DNA of 64,000 nucleotides, taken from contig CALLKI010000042.1 of the NCBI GenBank assembly GCA_938008415.1, forward strand, positions 45,919 to 109,918, in the 5' to 3' direction. Source of the DNA: an uncultured Luteimonas sp. (GTDB lineage Bacteria > Pseudomonadota > Gammaproteobacteria > Xanthomonadales > Xanthomonadaceae). The translations under genes were made by a program, and so were the position numbers. Numbering within the stretch: the stretch's first letter is position 1; every line of letters starts with the position of its first letter. A model generated the notes under the pieces. It was not told where the DNA came from and did not search any database. It worked only from the letters and a program-made list of their open reading frames with translations. Below, one piece after another: positions 21,266 to 31,689 of this stretch.

Positions 21266-21910
21266 TCAATGGATGAAGATCAGCGCCAGCAGCACCGGCA
21301 CCAGCAGGCCGAGACCGACCCAGGGCCAGGTCATGCGCCGCTGGCGTGCATGGAGGCACAGCAGGCACAGCCCGGTGACGGTGAACACCACGCAGGCGAT
21401 GGCGAACACGTCGATGAACCAGCCCCAGGCCGGTCCCGCGTTGCGCCCCTTGTGCAGGTCGTTGAGGTAGGAGATCCAGCCGCGGTCGGTGCGTTCGTAC
21501 TCGACCGCGCCGGTTTCCCGGTCGATGCTCAGCCATGCGTCGCGCCCCGGGCCCGGCATGGACAGGTAGACCTCGCCGTCCGACCACTCCGCCGCGCGGG
21601 TGCCGGGCTGGACCTCCAGCGCGTCGGACAGCCAGTCGGCCACCGCGGGCGGCAGCGGGGCCCTGTCCGCGGGGGCCTCGGCGAGCGCCGGCAGGAGCGT
21701 CGCGGGAAGCTCCAGCCGGCGGTTGGTCACCTCCGGGCTGCCCTCGATCCGGCCGGCGTGGTTCAGGGTGATGCCGGTCACCGCGAACAGCAGCATGCCG
21801 GCCAGGCACACCGCGGAGCTGATCCAGTGCCACTGGTGCAGCGTGCGCAGCCAGAAGCCGCGGCGCTGCTGCGCGGTGATGCTGCGGTCCTGGGGCTGCG
21901 TCCGGGGCAC
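21266..21910 (-). CDS. PepSY-associated transmembrane protein
   Basis: A 214-aa membrane protein beginning at a GTG. A cytoplasmic start, [19 protein letters not shown], leads into the first helix ([19 protein letters not shown]), a periplasmic PepSY-like part, then [26 protein letters not shown] and a last helix before IFIH. Histidines in the helices (H-x-W-H, and H in TLNHAG and DLHKGR) could bind haem or metal, as in PiuB-type iron-uptake proteins. The start is the only plausible one before the first helix. It is the first gene of the operon and is preceded by a Fur-box-like site. Confidence 0.83.
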   Translation of the reverse strand: MPRTQPQDRSITAQQRRGFWLRTLHQWHWISSAVCLAGMLLFAVTGITLNHAGRIEGSPEVTNRRLELPATLLPALAEAPADRAPLPPAVADWLSDALEVQPGTRAAEWSDGEVYLSMPGPGRDAWLSIDRETGAVEYERTDRGWISYLNDLHKGRNAGPAWGWFIDVFAIACVVFTVTGLCLLCLHARQRRMTWPWVGLGLLVPVLLALIFIH

Positions 21911-21932
21911 GGCGTGACGGTCGGGATGAGGA

Positions 21933-21982
21933 GGGGGGGGGGGACGGAGTATACCCTTCAAACGATAAGCGTTCTCATTTCC
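21933..21982 (-). promoter_or_regulatory. Fur-box-like promoter with 11-bp homopolymer for the PepSY operon
   Basis: Bases 21964-21982 match the 19-bp Fur consensus at 12 positions (GATAA at one end, TCATT in the other half). On the minus strand TATACT (21953-21948) can serve as -10. From 21943 to 21933 there is an uninterrupted run of 11 G (C on the transcribed sense strand) at or just after the predicted transcription start. Iron repression is inferred from the box and from the gene content. Confidence 0.6.
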
Positions 21983-21996
21983 GGCGGCCCGCCGGG

Positions 21997-24459
21997 TCAG
22001 AACCGGACGTTGAGGCTCAGCCAGAAGCTGCGCGCCTTGTCCTTGTTGTTGTAGTCGTCGAAGTACAGGACCTCGTTGGTCCCGTCCTCGTAGGTACCGT
22101 CGCCGTTGAGGTCGCGGAATTCGGTGGCGTAGGTGGTGAAGTCGCGGTCGAGCAGGTTGTTGATTCGCGCGTTGACGGTGACGTGGTCGTTTACCGCGTA
22201 CGAACCGCCGAGGTGGAGCACGGTGTAGTCGCGGAAGTACAGCGGCTCGCCGGTGACCGCGTGCACGCCGCGGTAGCGCTTCGAGCGCGACTCCGCGGTC
22301 AGGAACAGGCGCGCACGGTCGGACGCCTGCCAGTCCAGCGTGGCGTTGGCCATGTGCCGCGCGCTGTCGGTCAACGGCAGGCCGGCCTCGGCGCCGCTCT
22401 TCTGCTCGCTGTCGGTGTAGGTGTAGTTGGCGCGGAAGCCGAAGGCATCGCTGATCTGCCAGTGCCCCGACAGCTCGGCGCCCTGGATCACCACCTTGTC
22501 GATGTTCACCGTCTTCGTGCGGTTGGCGTAACCGAGCTCGGCGTATTCGCCGGTGGGCGAGCACTGCAGCGTGGTCCCGGCGCCACAGGGCTGCGACGCG
22601 ATCTTGTCATCGAAGGTGTTGTGGAACACGGTGGCATTGAAGTCATGCCCGTCCGGGTGCTGCCAGTACACCGCCAGCTCGTAGCTGCGGCTGGTCTCCG
22701 GCTCCAGCTCCGGGTTGCCGAACATCGGGGTGGTGCCCTGGCCGCCGAAGCCGACGATGCCGTCGTAGAGCTGGGTGGTCTTGGGCGTCTTGAACCCGGT
22801 GCTGGCGCCGCCCTTCACCGTCCAGCGCCCGTTGATGGTGTAGACGCCGTACAGGCGCGGGCTGACGTGGTTGCCGAACACCTCGTGGTCGTCGTAGCGC
22901 AGCCCGGCGGTCACCGACAGCGGCTCGCCGACCTCCCAGGTGTTCTCGGCGAACACCGACCACATGTTGTGCTCCTGCACGCCACCGGGCCTGCCCGCCT
23001 CCATGCCGAACACGCCGTCGGTCAGTTCGCCGCGGACGACCTGGACGCCGGCCACGGCGACGTGGCGGCCACCGGCGCCATGGGGAATCTCCAGCCTGGC
23101 ATCGAGCGTGTACTGCCCGCTTTCCAGCGGGCGTGGCGGCCGCGGCAGGAAGGCAAGCAGGCGCTGGTATTCGGCGTCGGGCAGGTGCGCGCGCAGGACT
23201 TCCAGCTTCTTCGCCTCGGACTGGTTGTTCCACGCGTTGGCGTTGCGGTAGCCCATCGCATCGCCCGGCGCGCAGTAGCCGTCGCCGCCGATGGCGCCGC
23301 CGAGGCTGGCGCAGGCGGCGTTCCAGATCTGCTGCAGCTCGCGGCGCTCGGCCACGGTGAAGGGCAGGGTGCGGCCCTTGTTCCGGGTGGAGACGTACGA
23401 CAGCGCGACGAAGCTGTTGCCGAAGTTCCAGTTGCCCTCGTGCGCGAGCGACCAGCTGTCGCGTGTGAATTCCTGGGTCGGCGCGTAGCCTGCGCGCGGT
23501 TCGACGCGGCCGTTGTTGCCGATGCGCAGCACGGCGCCATAGTTGTCCACGGTGCCGACCGGGTATTCCTCGACGCCATCGTCGTTGATCCGGATCGAGT
23601 TGTCGTACTCCTGGCGCGAGGTGTCGTAATCGAACGTCACCGTCTGGTTGTCGCCCGGCGTCCAGGTCAGGGTCAGGCCCGCGGCCGTGTTGGTGTTGTC
23701 GACGGTCTTGCCGCCGCCGCCGAAGCCGAGCGCGCGCTCGTGGACCTCGCCCGCGGGATCGGTCACGGCGGGATAGACCGGGTTGGAGGCCTCGCGCCGG
23801 TAGCGGCTGCCGCGCACGGCGAGGTCGAGCCTGCCGGGCACCACCGGGCCGGTGACGTAGACGTCGGCCGTGGTGTCGTCGCCGTAGGCGTGGTCGGTCT
23901 CGAAGGTGTGGCCCAGGGTGAACGAGCCGGACCAGGCGTCGAGCGTCTTCTTCGTGATGATGTTGATCACGCCACCCATGGCGTCGGCGCCGTACAGCGT
24001 GGACATCGGGCCGCGGATCACCTCGATCCGCTCGATCGCGTCCAGCGGCGGGATGTGGTTGAACTGGTTGCCGCCGAAGTTGTTCGGGTAGATGTCGCCG
24101 TGGTTGTTCTGGCGGCGGCCGTTGACGAGGATCAGGGTGTAGTCCGGGCCCATGCCGCGGATCGAGATCGAGCCCTGGCCGGTCTTGTCGCGGGTCTCGC
24201 CGACGTCCACGCCCTCGAGGTCGCGCACGGCATCCAGCAGGGTGATGTAGGGGCGTTTGGCCAGGTCTTCGGGGGTGATGACGCTGATGCTCGCGGGGGC
24301 GTCCACGATCTTCTGCTCGAAGCCCGTGGCGGTGACGACCACCCGGTCGAGCTCCTTCGTCGCCATGTCCGGGGCCGTTTCGGCGGCGGCCGGTGCGGAG
24401 AGGCAGGCCAGGAGGGCGGCTGCGAGCAGGCTCGGGCGGGGGGTGGGGGAGAGGGTCAT
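21997..24459 (-). CDS. TonB-dependent siderophore receptor
   Basis: An outer-membrane receptor of 820 aa for a ferric siderophore or similar iron complex. A signal peptide (about 1-27, ending PAAAE) precedes a TonB-box-like DRVVVTATG. The plug domain follows with [21 protein letters not shown] and [19 protein letters not shown]. The rest is a 22-strand-type barrel ending in aromatic F (LNVRF). It resembles the FepA/CirA/BfrA group, but the ligand cannot be named from sequence. The ATG at 24459 starts the signal peptide; one 13 codons upstream does not. A Fur-box-like site lies about 45 bases upstream. Confidence 0.93.
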   Translation of the reverse strand: MTLSPTPRPSLLAAALLACLSAPAAAETAPDMATKELDRVVVTATGFEQKIVDAPASISVITPEDLAKRPYITLLDAVRDLEGVDVGETRDKTGQGSISIRGMGPDYTLILVNGRRQNNHGDIYPNNFGGNQFNHIPPLDAIERIEVIRGPMSTLYGADAMGGVINIITKKTLDAWSGSFTLGHTFETDHAYGDDTTADVYVTGPVVPGRLDLAVRGSRYRREASNPVYPAVTDPAGEVHERALGFGGGGKTVDNTNTAAGLTLTWTPGDNQTVTFDYDTSRQEYDNSIRINDDGVEEYPVGTVDNYGAVLRIGNNGRVEPRAGYAPTQEFTRDSWSLAHEGNWNFGNSFVALSYVSTRNKGRTLPFTVAERRELQQIWNAACASLGGAIGGDGYCAPGDAMGYRNANAWNNQSEAKKLEVLRAHLPDAEYQRLLAFLPRPPRPLESGQYTLDARLEIPHGAGGRHVAVAGVQVVRGELTDGVFGMEAGRPGGVQEHNMWSVFAENTWEVGEPLSVTAGLRYDDHEVFGNHVSPRLYGVYTINGRWTVKGGASTGFKTPKTTQLYDGIVGFGGQGTTPMFGNPELEPETSRSYELAVYWQHPDGHDFNATVFHNTFDDKIASQPCGAGTTLQCSPTGEYAELGYANRTKTVNIDKVVIQGAELSGHWQISDAFGFRANYTYTDSEQKSGAEAGLPLTDSARHMANATLDWQASDRARLFLTAESRSKRYRGVHAVTGEPLYFRDYTVLHLGGSYAVNDHVTVNARINNLLDRDFTTYATEFRDLNGDGTYEDGTNEVLYFDDYNNKDKARSFWLSLNVRF

Positions 24460-24500
24460 GGAGGTGCCTGGCTGAATGAAAGACCGTTGCTCCTGCAAAT

Positions 24501-24519
24501 ACTAATGAGAATGATTCGC
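24501..24519 (-). promoter_or_regulatory. Fur-box-like site upstream of the TonB receptor
   Basis: This 19-bp stretch matches the Fur consensus (GATAATGATAATCATTATC) at 13 positions, including TAATGA and ATT. It stands in an AT-rich island in otherwise GC-rich DNA, about 40-60 bases before the receptor start. Iron-dependent repression is inferred. Confidence 0.7.
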
Positions 24520-24681
24520 AAATTCAATCAGGCGACAGCCCATGGGCCCGGCGCCGGCCCCGGAACGGGGCGGGCCGGTGGCGCACATGCTCGGGCATGG
24601 CCGGTGGCGGCTCATTGACCAGGGTCAAGCCGCCAACCTGTGGACCGGGGGGATACGGGGGGGTGAACCCCGCCGGGGAGG

Positions 24682-25014
24682 TCAGTCGCGGTCGTCGCGG
24701 ACCCAGACGCCGCCGTTCTCGACCTTGACCGGGAACTTCGCGACGGGCGTGTAGGCCGGCGCGCACAGCGCGCGGCCATCGCGCACGTCGAACTTCGCGC
24801 CATGCAGCAGGCACTCGATGGTGCCGGCGGAGGCGTCGAATTCGCCGGAGGACAGTTCGAATTCCTCGTGGCTGCAGCGGTCCTCGAGCGCGTACAGCTC
24901 TCCGTCGAGGTTGAACACGACGATGCCGGCACCCGTGACCTCGTCGAAGGCGGTCTTCATCTCGCCCGGAAGCAGCTCGGACGTGGTGCAGACGTAGGTC
25001 CAGGTTTCGCTCAT
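24682..25014 (-). CDS. Rieske [2Fe-2S] ferredoxin-like protein
   Basis: A 110-aa single-domain Rieske protein. Both cluster-binding boxes are present: C47-S-H49 in EDRCSHEEF and C68-L-L-H71 in IECLLHGAKFD. This resembles ferredoxin components of non-haem iron dioxygenases, or NirD-like proteins, but no oxygenase is nearby. Its position as the last gene of the suf operon, with an ATGA overlap to the acetyltransferase gene, suggests a role in Fe-S assembly or electron supply. The start at 25014 is set by that overlap and by MSETWTYVC. Confidence 0.9.
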   Translation of the reverse strand: MSETWTYVCTTSELLPGEMKTAFDEVTGAGIVVFNLDGELYALEDRCSHEEFELSSGEFDASAGTIECLLHGAKFDVRDGRALCAPAYTPVAKFPVKVENGGVWVRDDRD

Positions 25015-25550
25015 GCGGTTGCTCCGTCGAAGCGTTTTTCCAGCACCTCGAAGCGCAGGTCGTCGCGTTTGGGGATGCCGAAGCGCTCGTCGCCGTACGG
25101 GAACGGCTTCCTGATGCCGGTGCGTTGGTAGCCGCGACGCCGGTAATACGCGATCAGTTCGTCGCGCACGTCGATCACGGTCATGCGCATGACCGGCAGC
25201 TTCCATTCGTCGCGGACGATGCGCTCGCACTCGGCCAGCACCCGCGAGCCGATGCCCCGTGCCTGCAGGTCCGGGCGGACCGCGAACATGCCGAAGTAGC
25301 CGGCGCCGTCGTCAACGGCGACGTGGGCGCAGGCGAGGGGCACGCCGTCGCGTTCGAGCACGACGACGCGGCTGTGCGGGCGCTCGATGTCGTGGCGCAG
25401 GATCTCCGGGTCGATCCGCTGCCCGTCGAGCAGGTCGGCCTCGGTGGTCCAGCCGGCGCGGCTGGCCTCGCCGCGGTAGGCGGAGGTGACCAGGGCGACC
25501 AGGGCGGGGATGTCGCCGGCGGTGGCGGCACGGAAACGGGCGTCTTCCAT
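25011..25550 (-). CDS. GNAT-family N-acetyltransferase
   Basis: A 179-aa acetyltransferase. The acetyl-CoA-binding segment FAVRPDLQARGIGSRVL has the Q-x-x-G-x-G loop, preceded by a beta-bulge and followed by RMTVIDVRDELIAYYRRRGYQ, typical of GNAT enzymes. The C-terminus (RKPFPYGDERFGIPK) matches a subgroup acting on small molecules, but the substrate is unknown. It lies 35 bases after sufS and overlaps the Rieske gene by four bases, so it belongs to the suf transcript. Whether it acts on a Suf protein is open. Confidence 0.88.
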   Translation of the reverse strand: MEDARFRAATAGDIPALVALVTSAYRGEASRAGWTTEADLLDGQRIDPEILRHDIERPHSRVVVLERDGVPLACAHVAVDDGAGYFGMFAVRPDLQARGIGSRVLAECERIVRDEWKLPVMRMTVIDVRDELIAYYRRRGYQRTGIRKPFPYGDERFGIPKRDDLRFEVLEKRFDGATA

Positions 25551-25585
25551 GCCGCCGATTGTAAGCGGCGCCAGGCGGCGGGCGG

Positions 25586-26824
25586 CTATGCCAGAAGCCT
25601 GCGCACCTTCTTCAGCGCCGCGACGAAGCGTTCCACTTCCTCGTGGGTGTTGTAGAACGCGAACGAAGCGCGCACGGCGGCGGGCACGCCGTACCACTGC
25701 AGCAGCGGGTGTGCGCAGTGCTGGCCCGAGCGCACGGCCACGCCCTCCAGGTCGAGCAGGGTGGCCAGGTCGTGGGCGTGCGCGCCTTCCAGCACGAAGG
25801 ACACCACCGCGGCCTTCTCCGGCGCGCGCCCGAGGATGCGCAGGCCCTCGATCCGGTCGAGCTCCTCGGTCGCGTGCGCCAGCAGTTCGGCCTCGCGCGC
25901 CTCCACGTGGGCCATGCCGAGGCCCTCGAGGTAGTCCACCGCGGCGCCAAGCCCGACGAAGCCGGCGATGTTGGGCGTGCCGGCCTCGAACCTGTGGGGC
26001 GGGTCGTTGAACACGGTACCCTCGAAGCGGACCTCGCGGATCATCTCGCCGCCGCCGAGGAACGGCGGCATCGCCTGCAGGTGCTCGCGTCGTGCCCAGA
26101 GCCCGCCGGTGCCGGTGGGGCCGCACATCTTGTGCCCGGTGAATGCGTAGAAGTCGCAGCCGATCGCGGCCACGTCCACCGGCCGGTGCGGCACGGCCTG
26201 CGAGCCGTCCACCACGGTGGTGATGCCGCGCCTGCGCGCCTCGCGGCAGATCTCGCGTACCGGGTTGACCGTGCCCAGCACGTTGGAGACATGGGCCACG
26301 GCCAGCAGCTTCACGTCGCCGGTCATCGCCGCGCGCAGCGCGTCCAGGTCGAGGGTGCCATCCTCGCGGATCTCCGCCACCCGGATCGCCGCGCCCGTGC
26401 GTCCGGCCACGATCTGCCACGGCACGATGTTGGCATGGTGCTCCATGCGCGAGACCAGGATCACGTCGCCGGGCTGCAGCCGGGGCAGCGCCCAGGAGTA
26501 GGCGACCAGGTTGATCGCGAAGGTGGTACCGCTGCACAGGACCAGCTCGTCCGGGCGGACGTTGAGGAAGCGGGCGAGCTTCGCGCGCGCGCCCTCGTAG
26601 GCCTCGGTGGCCTCGGTGCCGAGCGTGTGCACGGCGCGGCTGACGTTGGCGTTGTGGCGGCGGTAGAAGCCGTCCACCGCCTTGATCACCGCGTCGGGCT
26701 TCTGCGAAGTATTGGCGCTGTCCAGGTACACCAGCGGCTTGCCATGCACCTGGCGCCGCAGCAGCGGGAAGCCGGCGCGGACGATGTCCCAGTCCGGCGG
26801 GGTGCAGGCGGGCATGGGCTCCAT
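25586..26824 (-). CDS. sufS: Cysteine desulfurase SufS
   Basis: A 412-aa PLP enzyme that removes sulfur from cysteine and delivers it as persulfide for Fe-S assembly. The PLP lysine is K232 in FYAFTGHKMCGPTG, and the active-site cysteine is C370 in VRSGQHCAHPLL, the type II (SufS) loop. The N-terminus PLVYLDSANTSQKP and MEHHANIVPW are typical. It lies one base after sufD. No SufE is encoded in the window, so the sulfur-transfer partner must be elsewhere. Confidence 0.96.
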   Translation of the reverse strand: MEPMPACTPPDWDIVRAGFPLLRRQVHGKPLVYLDSANTSQKPDAVIKAVDGFYRRHNANVSRAVHTLGTEATEAYEGARAKLARFLNVRPDELVLCSGTTFAINLVAYSWALPRLQPGDVILVSRMEHHANIVPWQIVAGRTGAAIRVAEIREDGTLDLDALRAAMTGDVKLLAVAHVSNVLGTVNPVREICREARRRGITTVVDGSQAVPHRPVDVAAIGCDFYAFTGHKMCGPTGTGGLWARREHLQAMPPFLGGGEMIREVRFEGTVFNDPPHRFEAGTPNIAGFVGLGAAVDYLEGLGMAHVEAREAELLAHATEELDRIEGLRILGRAPEKAAVVSFVLEGAHAHDLATLLDLEGVAVRSGQHCAHPLLQWYGVPAAVRASFAFYNTHEEVERFVAALKKVRRLLA

Positions 26825-26825
26825 C

Positions 26826-28072
26826 TCAGGCCTCCAGTCCGGACAGCGCCCCGTCGAGTCGCGCCTCGAGCAGGGCGCGCACGTCGTCGCCGGCCATGGC
26901 GGCCAGCGGCTCGCGGCAGAAGGCGGCGGTCAGCAGGCGCCGCGCCTCGGCGTGCGGGAGGCCGCGCGAGCGCAGGTAGAACAGCGACTGCGGGTCGAGC
27001 CGGCCGACGGTCGCGCCGTGGGCGGCCTGGACCTCGTCTGCGTGGATCTCGAGCACCGGCTGGGTGTCGATCTCGGCCTGCTCGGACAGCAGCAGGTTCT
27101 TGTTCGACAGCGCGGCCCGGGTACCGTCCGCACCCTCGCGGATCAGGATCCCGCCGTGGAATACCGCGCGCGCGCGGCCGGCGCCGAGCCCGCGCCAGAC
27201 CAGCTCGCAGGCAGTGTCGCGGGCGGCGTGGTCGATGCCGAGGCGGGTGTCGAGGTGGCGGCGCCCGGACGCGAGCAGCACGCCGTTGGCGACCAGGCGC
27301 GCGGCATCATCCCCGAGCCGCACGTTCAGTTCATGCCGTGACAGCGCGCCGCCGAGTTCGAGGTCGGCGCGGCGGTACTCCGCGTCGCCGGCCAGCACGG
27401 CGTCGGTCCGATGCAACAGGGTCGCGCGTTCGCCTTCGCCCTGGATGCGCGCGTGCGCAAGTTGCGCGCCGGCGGCCAGCCGGACCCGGGTGAGGACGTT
27501 GGCCAGACCGGCGTGCGGCGAGGCGGCGAGATGGTGCTCGACCACCGCCAGGCGGGCACCTTCCTCCAGTTCGACCAGGTTGTGCAGGTGCCAGGCGCGG
27601 TCGGCACCGTCGCCCGCGCCCAGGAACACCAGGTGCACGGGCCGGTCGCCGCGGATGCTGGCGTTGGCGTGCAGCAGCGCGCCCTCGCTGGCCAGCGCGG
27701 CGTTGAGCCGCGCGAACACTTCCTCAGGACGCCCGTAGCGATCCCCGGAGATGCGCGTGGCGATGTCGTCCGCGGACAGCGGGCGGAGGGAGACGCCTTC
27801 GGGCAGGCCCGCGGTATCGGACAGGGCGGGTGCGTACAGGCCGTTGACGAACACCAGGCGCGGGGCAGGGATGGCGGCGAGCGCCGCCGGGTCGACCCCC
27901 GGCAGCGTGGACGCCGGGGAGAACGCGCGGCGTTCGAGCTGGCGCAGGTGCGTGTACTTCCACGCTTCCGTCCGCGGGCCTGGCAGGCCGTCGCGCAGGG
28001 CCGCGTCGAGCAGCGCGCGGCGCGCGGCATCGCCGGAGAATGCGGACGCCAGCGATTCGAGCAGCGGGCTGG

Positions 28073-28076
<4 letters not shown>
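26826..28076 (-). CDS. sufD: Fe-S assembly scaffold protein SufD
   Basis: A 416-aa component of the SufBC2D scaffold complex. It shows the SufB/SufD beta-helix core with TEAWKYTHLRQL near the N-terminus and VQAAHGATVGRLDPQSLFYLRSRGL near the C-terminus, including the histidine used at the SufB-SufD interface in E. coli. It overlaps the sufC stop by four bases (ATGA), so translation is likely coupled. Gene order sufB-sufC-sufD-sufS is the standard core. Confidence 0.95.
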
Positions 28077-28837
<761 letters not shown>

Positions 28838-28902
28838 GGTGGTTGTGGTCACTGGTCTGTCCCTTGCCCGCGTGGGGCAGGGGCGTGGTGGGGGATGTCC
28901 TG

Positions 28903-30360
<1,458 letters not shown>

Positions 30361-30378
30361 GGGGCTGCCCTGGGGGGG

Positions 30379-30837
30379 TCATGCGCCGGCGAGGCGCGCG
30401 GGGATGCGCTTCGCCGCGGAGGGAGTCGGGAGCGGCGCGTCGCCCAGCATGTGCGCCAGGCTCACGCCGCGCAGCGCGTCCGCGACGACGTCGTTGATCC
30501 GGCGCCAGTTCGCGCGCACGCCGCACTGGTGGGAGATGCCGCATTCGCCGTGGTCCAGGCTGCACTCGGTCATCGCCAGCGGGCCCTCCATCGCCTCGAC
30601 GATCTCGATCAGGCTGATGTCGGCGGCGGGGCGCGCCAGCTTGTAGCCGCCGTGGGCGCCGCGGAAGCCCGCGACCAGCCCGGCCTGGGCCAGCGGCTTG
30701 AGCACCTTGCTGACCGTGGGCACCTCGAGGCCGGCGCGTTCGGCCAGTTCCGAGGCGCTGAGCACCTCGTCCGGCCGCGACGCGAGCACGGTCAGCACCA
30801 CGGTGGCGTAGTCGGTGAGGCGGGTGACCCGGAGCAC
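30379..30837 (-). CDS. Rrf2-family Fe-S regulator of the suf operon (SufR/IscR-like)
   Basis: A 152-aa Rrf2 repressor. The winged helix (about 1-65) includes RLTDYATVVLTVLA and GLEVPTVSKVLKPLAQAGLV. Three cysteines at 92, 99 and 105 match the IscR-type [2Fe-2S] ligand set. It probably senses cluster status and represses its own operon through the palindrome just upstream. The predicted start is a GTG at 30837 with poor spacing to a ribosome site; an ATT two codons upstream would have AGGA at eight bases, so a rare ATT start is possible. The last 25 residues are a proline/alanine tail outside the fold. Confidence 0.9.
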   Translation of the reverse strand: MLRVTRLTDYATVVLTVLASRPDEVLSASELAERAGLEVPTVSKVLKPLAQAGLVAGFRGAHGGYKLARPAADISLIEIVEAMEGPLAMTECSLDHGECGISHQCGVRANWRRINDVVADALRGVSLAHMLGDAPLPTPSAAKRIPARLAGA

Positions 30838-30847
30838 GGGAATGCGG

Positions 30848-30899
30848 TTGGTCCTTTAAAGTGGACCAAAATTGTACGCTTTCCGGTGGCCCGGCTCAA
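30848..30899 (-). promoter_or_regulatory. suf promoter and inverted-repeat operator
   Basis: On the minus strand TTGAGC (30899-30894) and TACAAT (30876-30871) are separated by exactly 17 bases, a good sigma-70 promoter. Directly downstream, 30869-30848 holds a perfect 7-bp inverted repeat, TTGGTCC and GGACCAA, with an 8-base spacer that covers the expected start of transcription. The layout suits autorepression by the adjacent Rrf2 protein. Confidence 0.78.
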
Positions 30900-31084
30900 A
30901 CCGGGTCTCCCCCCCGCTCCGCGGGCAGGCCGCCGTGGCCGGCCCCGGAAGGGCGGTGACGTGCCGCGGGCCGCATCGGCCGTTGCGGTGGCGCGGGCCG
31001 CGCCGGGGACCGCGGGCGGGAAGGTGGCGGCCCCGGTGCGCCGCGCATGCCACAATGCCTGTCCAGCCAGGAACAGATCCACCG

Positions 31085-31579
31085 ATGCCGAAGGGAAAGA
31101 AGGAAAAGAAGATCGAGGCCCGCCGCTCCCCCATCCACGGCAGGGGCGTGTTCGCCATCAGGCCGATCAGGAAGGGCGAACGCATCATCCAGTACAAGGG
31201 CAAGCTGCGGACCCACGAGGAAGTCGACGAGGAATACGGCGGCGAGGAGGAGAACGGGCATACCTTCCTGTTCACCCTCAACGACCACTACGTGATCGAC
31301 GCGAACATCCGCGGGAACATCGCCCGCTGGATCAACCACAGTTGCGACCCGAACTGCGAGTCCGAGATCGAGGAAGACCCGGAGGGGCGCCCGGAGAAGG
31401 ACAAGGTCTTCATCTACGCGATCCGCGACATCCGGCCGGGCGAGGAGCTGACCTACAACTACGGCATCGTGCTCGACGAGCCGCATACGCCCAGGCTGAA
31501 GAAGTTGTGGGCCTGCCACTGCGGCGCGAAGAACTGCACCGGGACGATGCTGCAGCCCAAGCGCAGGCGCCGGAGCTGA
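31085..31579 (+). CDS. SET-domain protein lysine methyltransferase
   Basis: A 164-aa SET-domain protein, a fold better known from eukaryotic histone methyltransferases. After a lysine-rich start (MPKGKKEKK) it has the GRGVFAIRPIRKGE SET-N block and the SAM-binding pseudoknot NHSCDPNC (84-91) plus ELTYNYG (121-127). A post-SET zinc motif C144-H-C146-x4-C151 follows. All catalytic elements are intact. It ends in basic RRRRS. No bacterial substrate is certain. The HU protein encoded 5 kb away has a lysine-rich tail and is a candidate. The start at 31085 removes an upstream extension lacking family similarity. Confidence 0.92.
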   Translation: MPKGKKEKKIEARRSPIHGRGVFAIRPIRKGERIIQYKGKLRTHEEVDEEYGGEEENGHTFLFTLNDHYVIDANIRGNIARWINHSCDPNCESEIEEDPEGRPEKDKVFIYAIRDIRPGEELTYNYGIVLDEPHTPRLKKLWACHCGAKNCTGTMLQPKRRRRS

Positions 31580-31689
31580 TCCGGCCCGGATGGGCCGCGG
31601 CCGTGAATGGTTGCCGTGACCGGTGGCGGATGATCACCCCCGGTGCCGGCGCCTAGCCTGCGCCGGGAACAATTCCGGGGAGGCTCCAG

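Noticed and set aside
21266..21910. DRETGAV in the PepSY protein as a flavinylation site
   Set aside because: PepSY domains often carry D-x-x-T-G-x at this place as a structural turn, and the last position is Val, not Ser/Thr. The DUF2271 site is more convincing.
22183..24618. An 811-codon plus-strand open frame opposite the TonB receptor
   Set aside because: Shadow of the receptor gene. It has no signal peptide or domain and crosses the Fur-box region.
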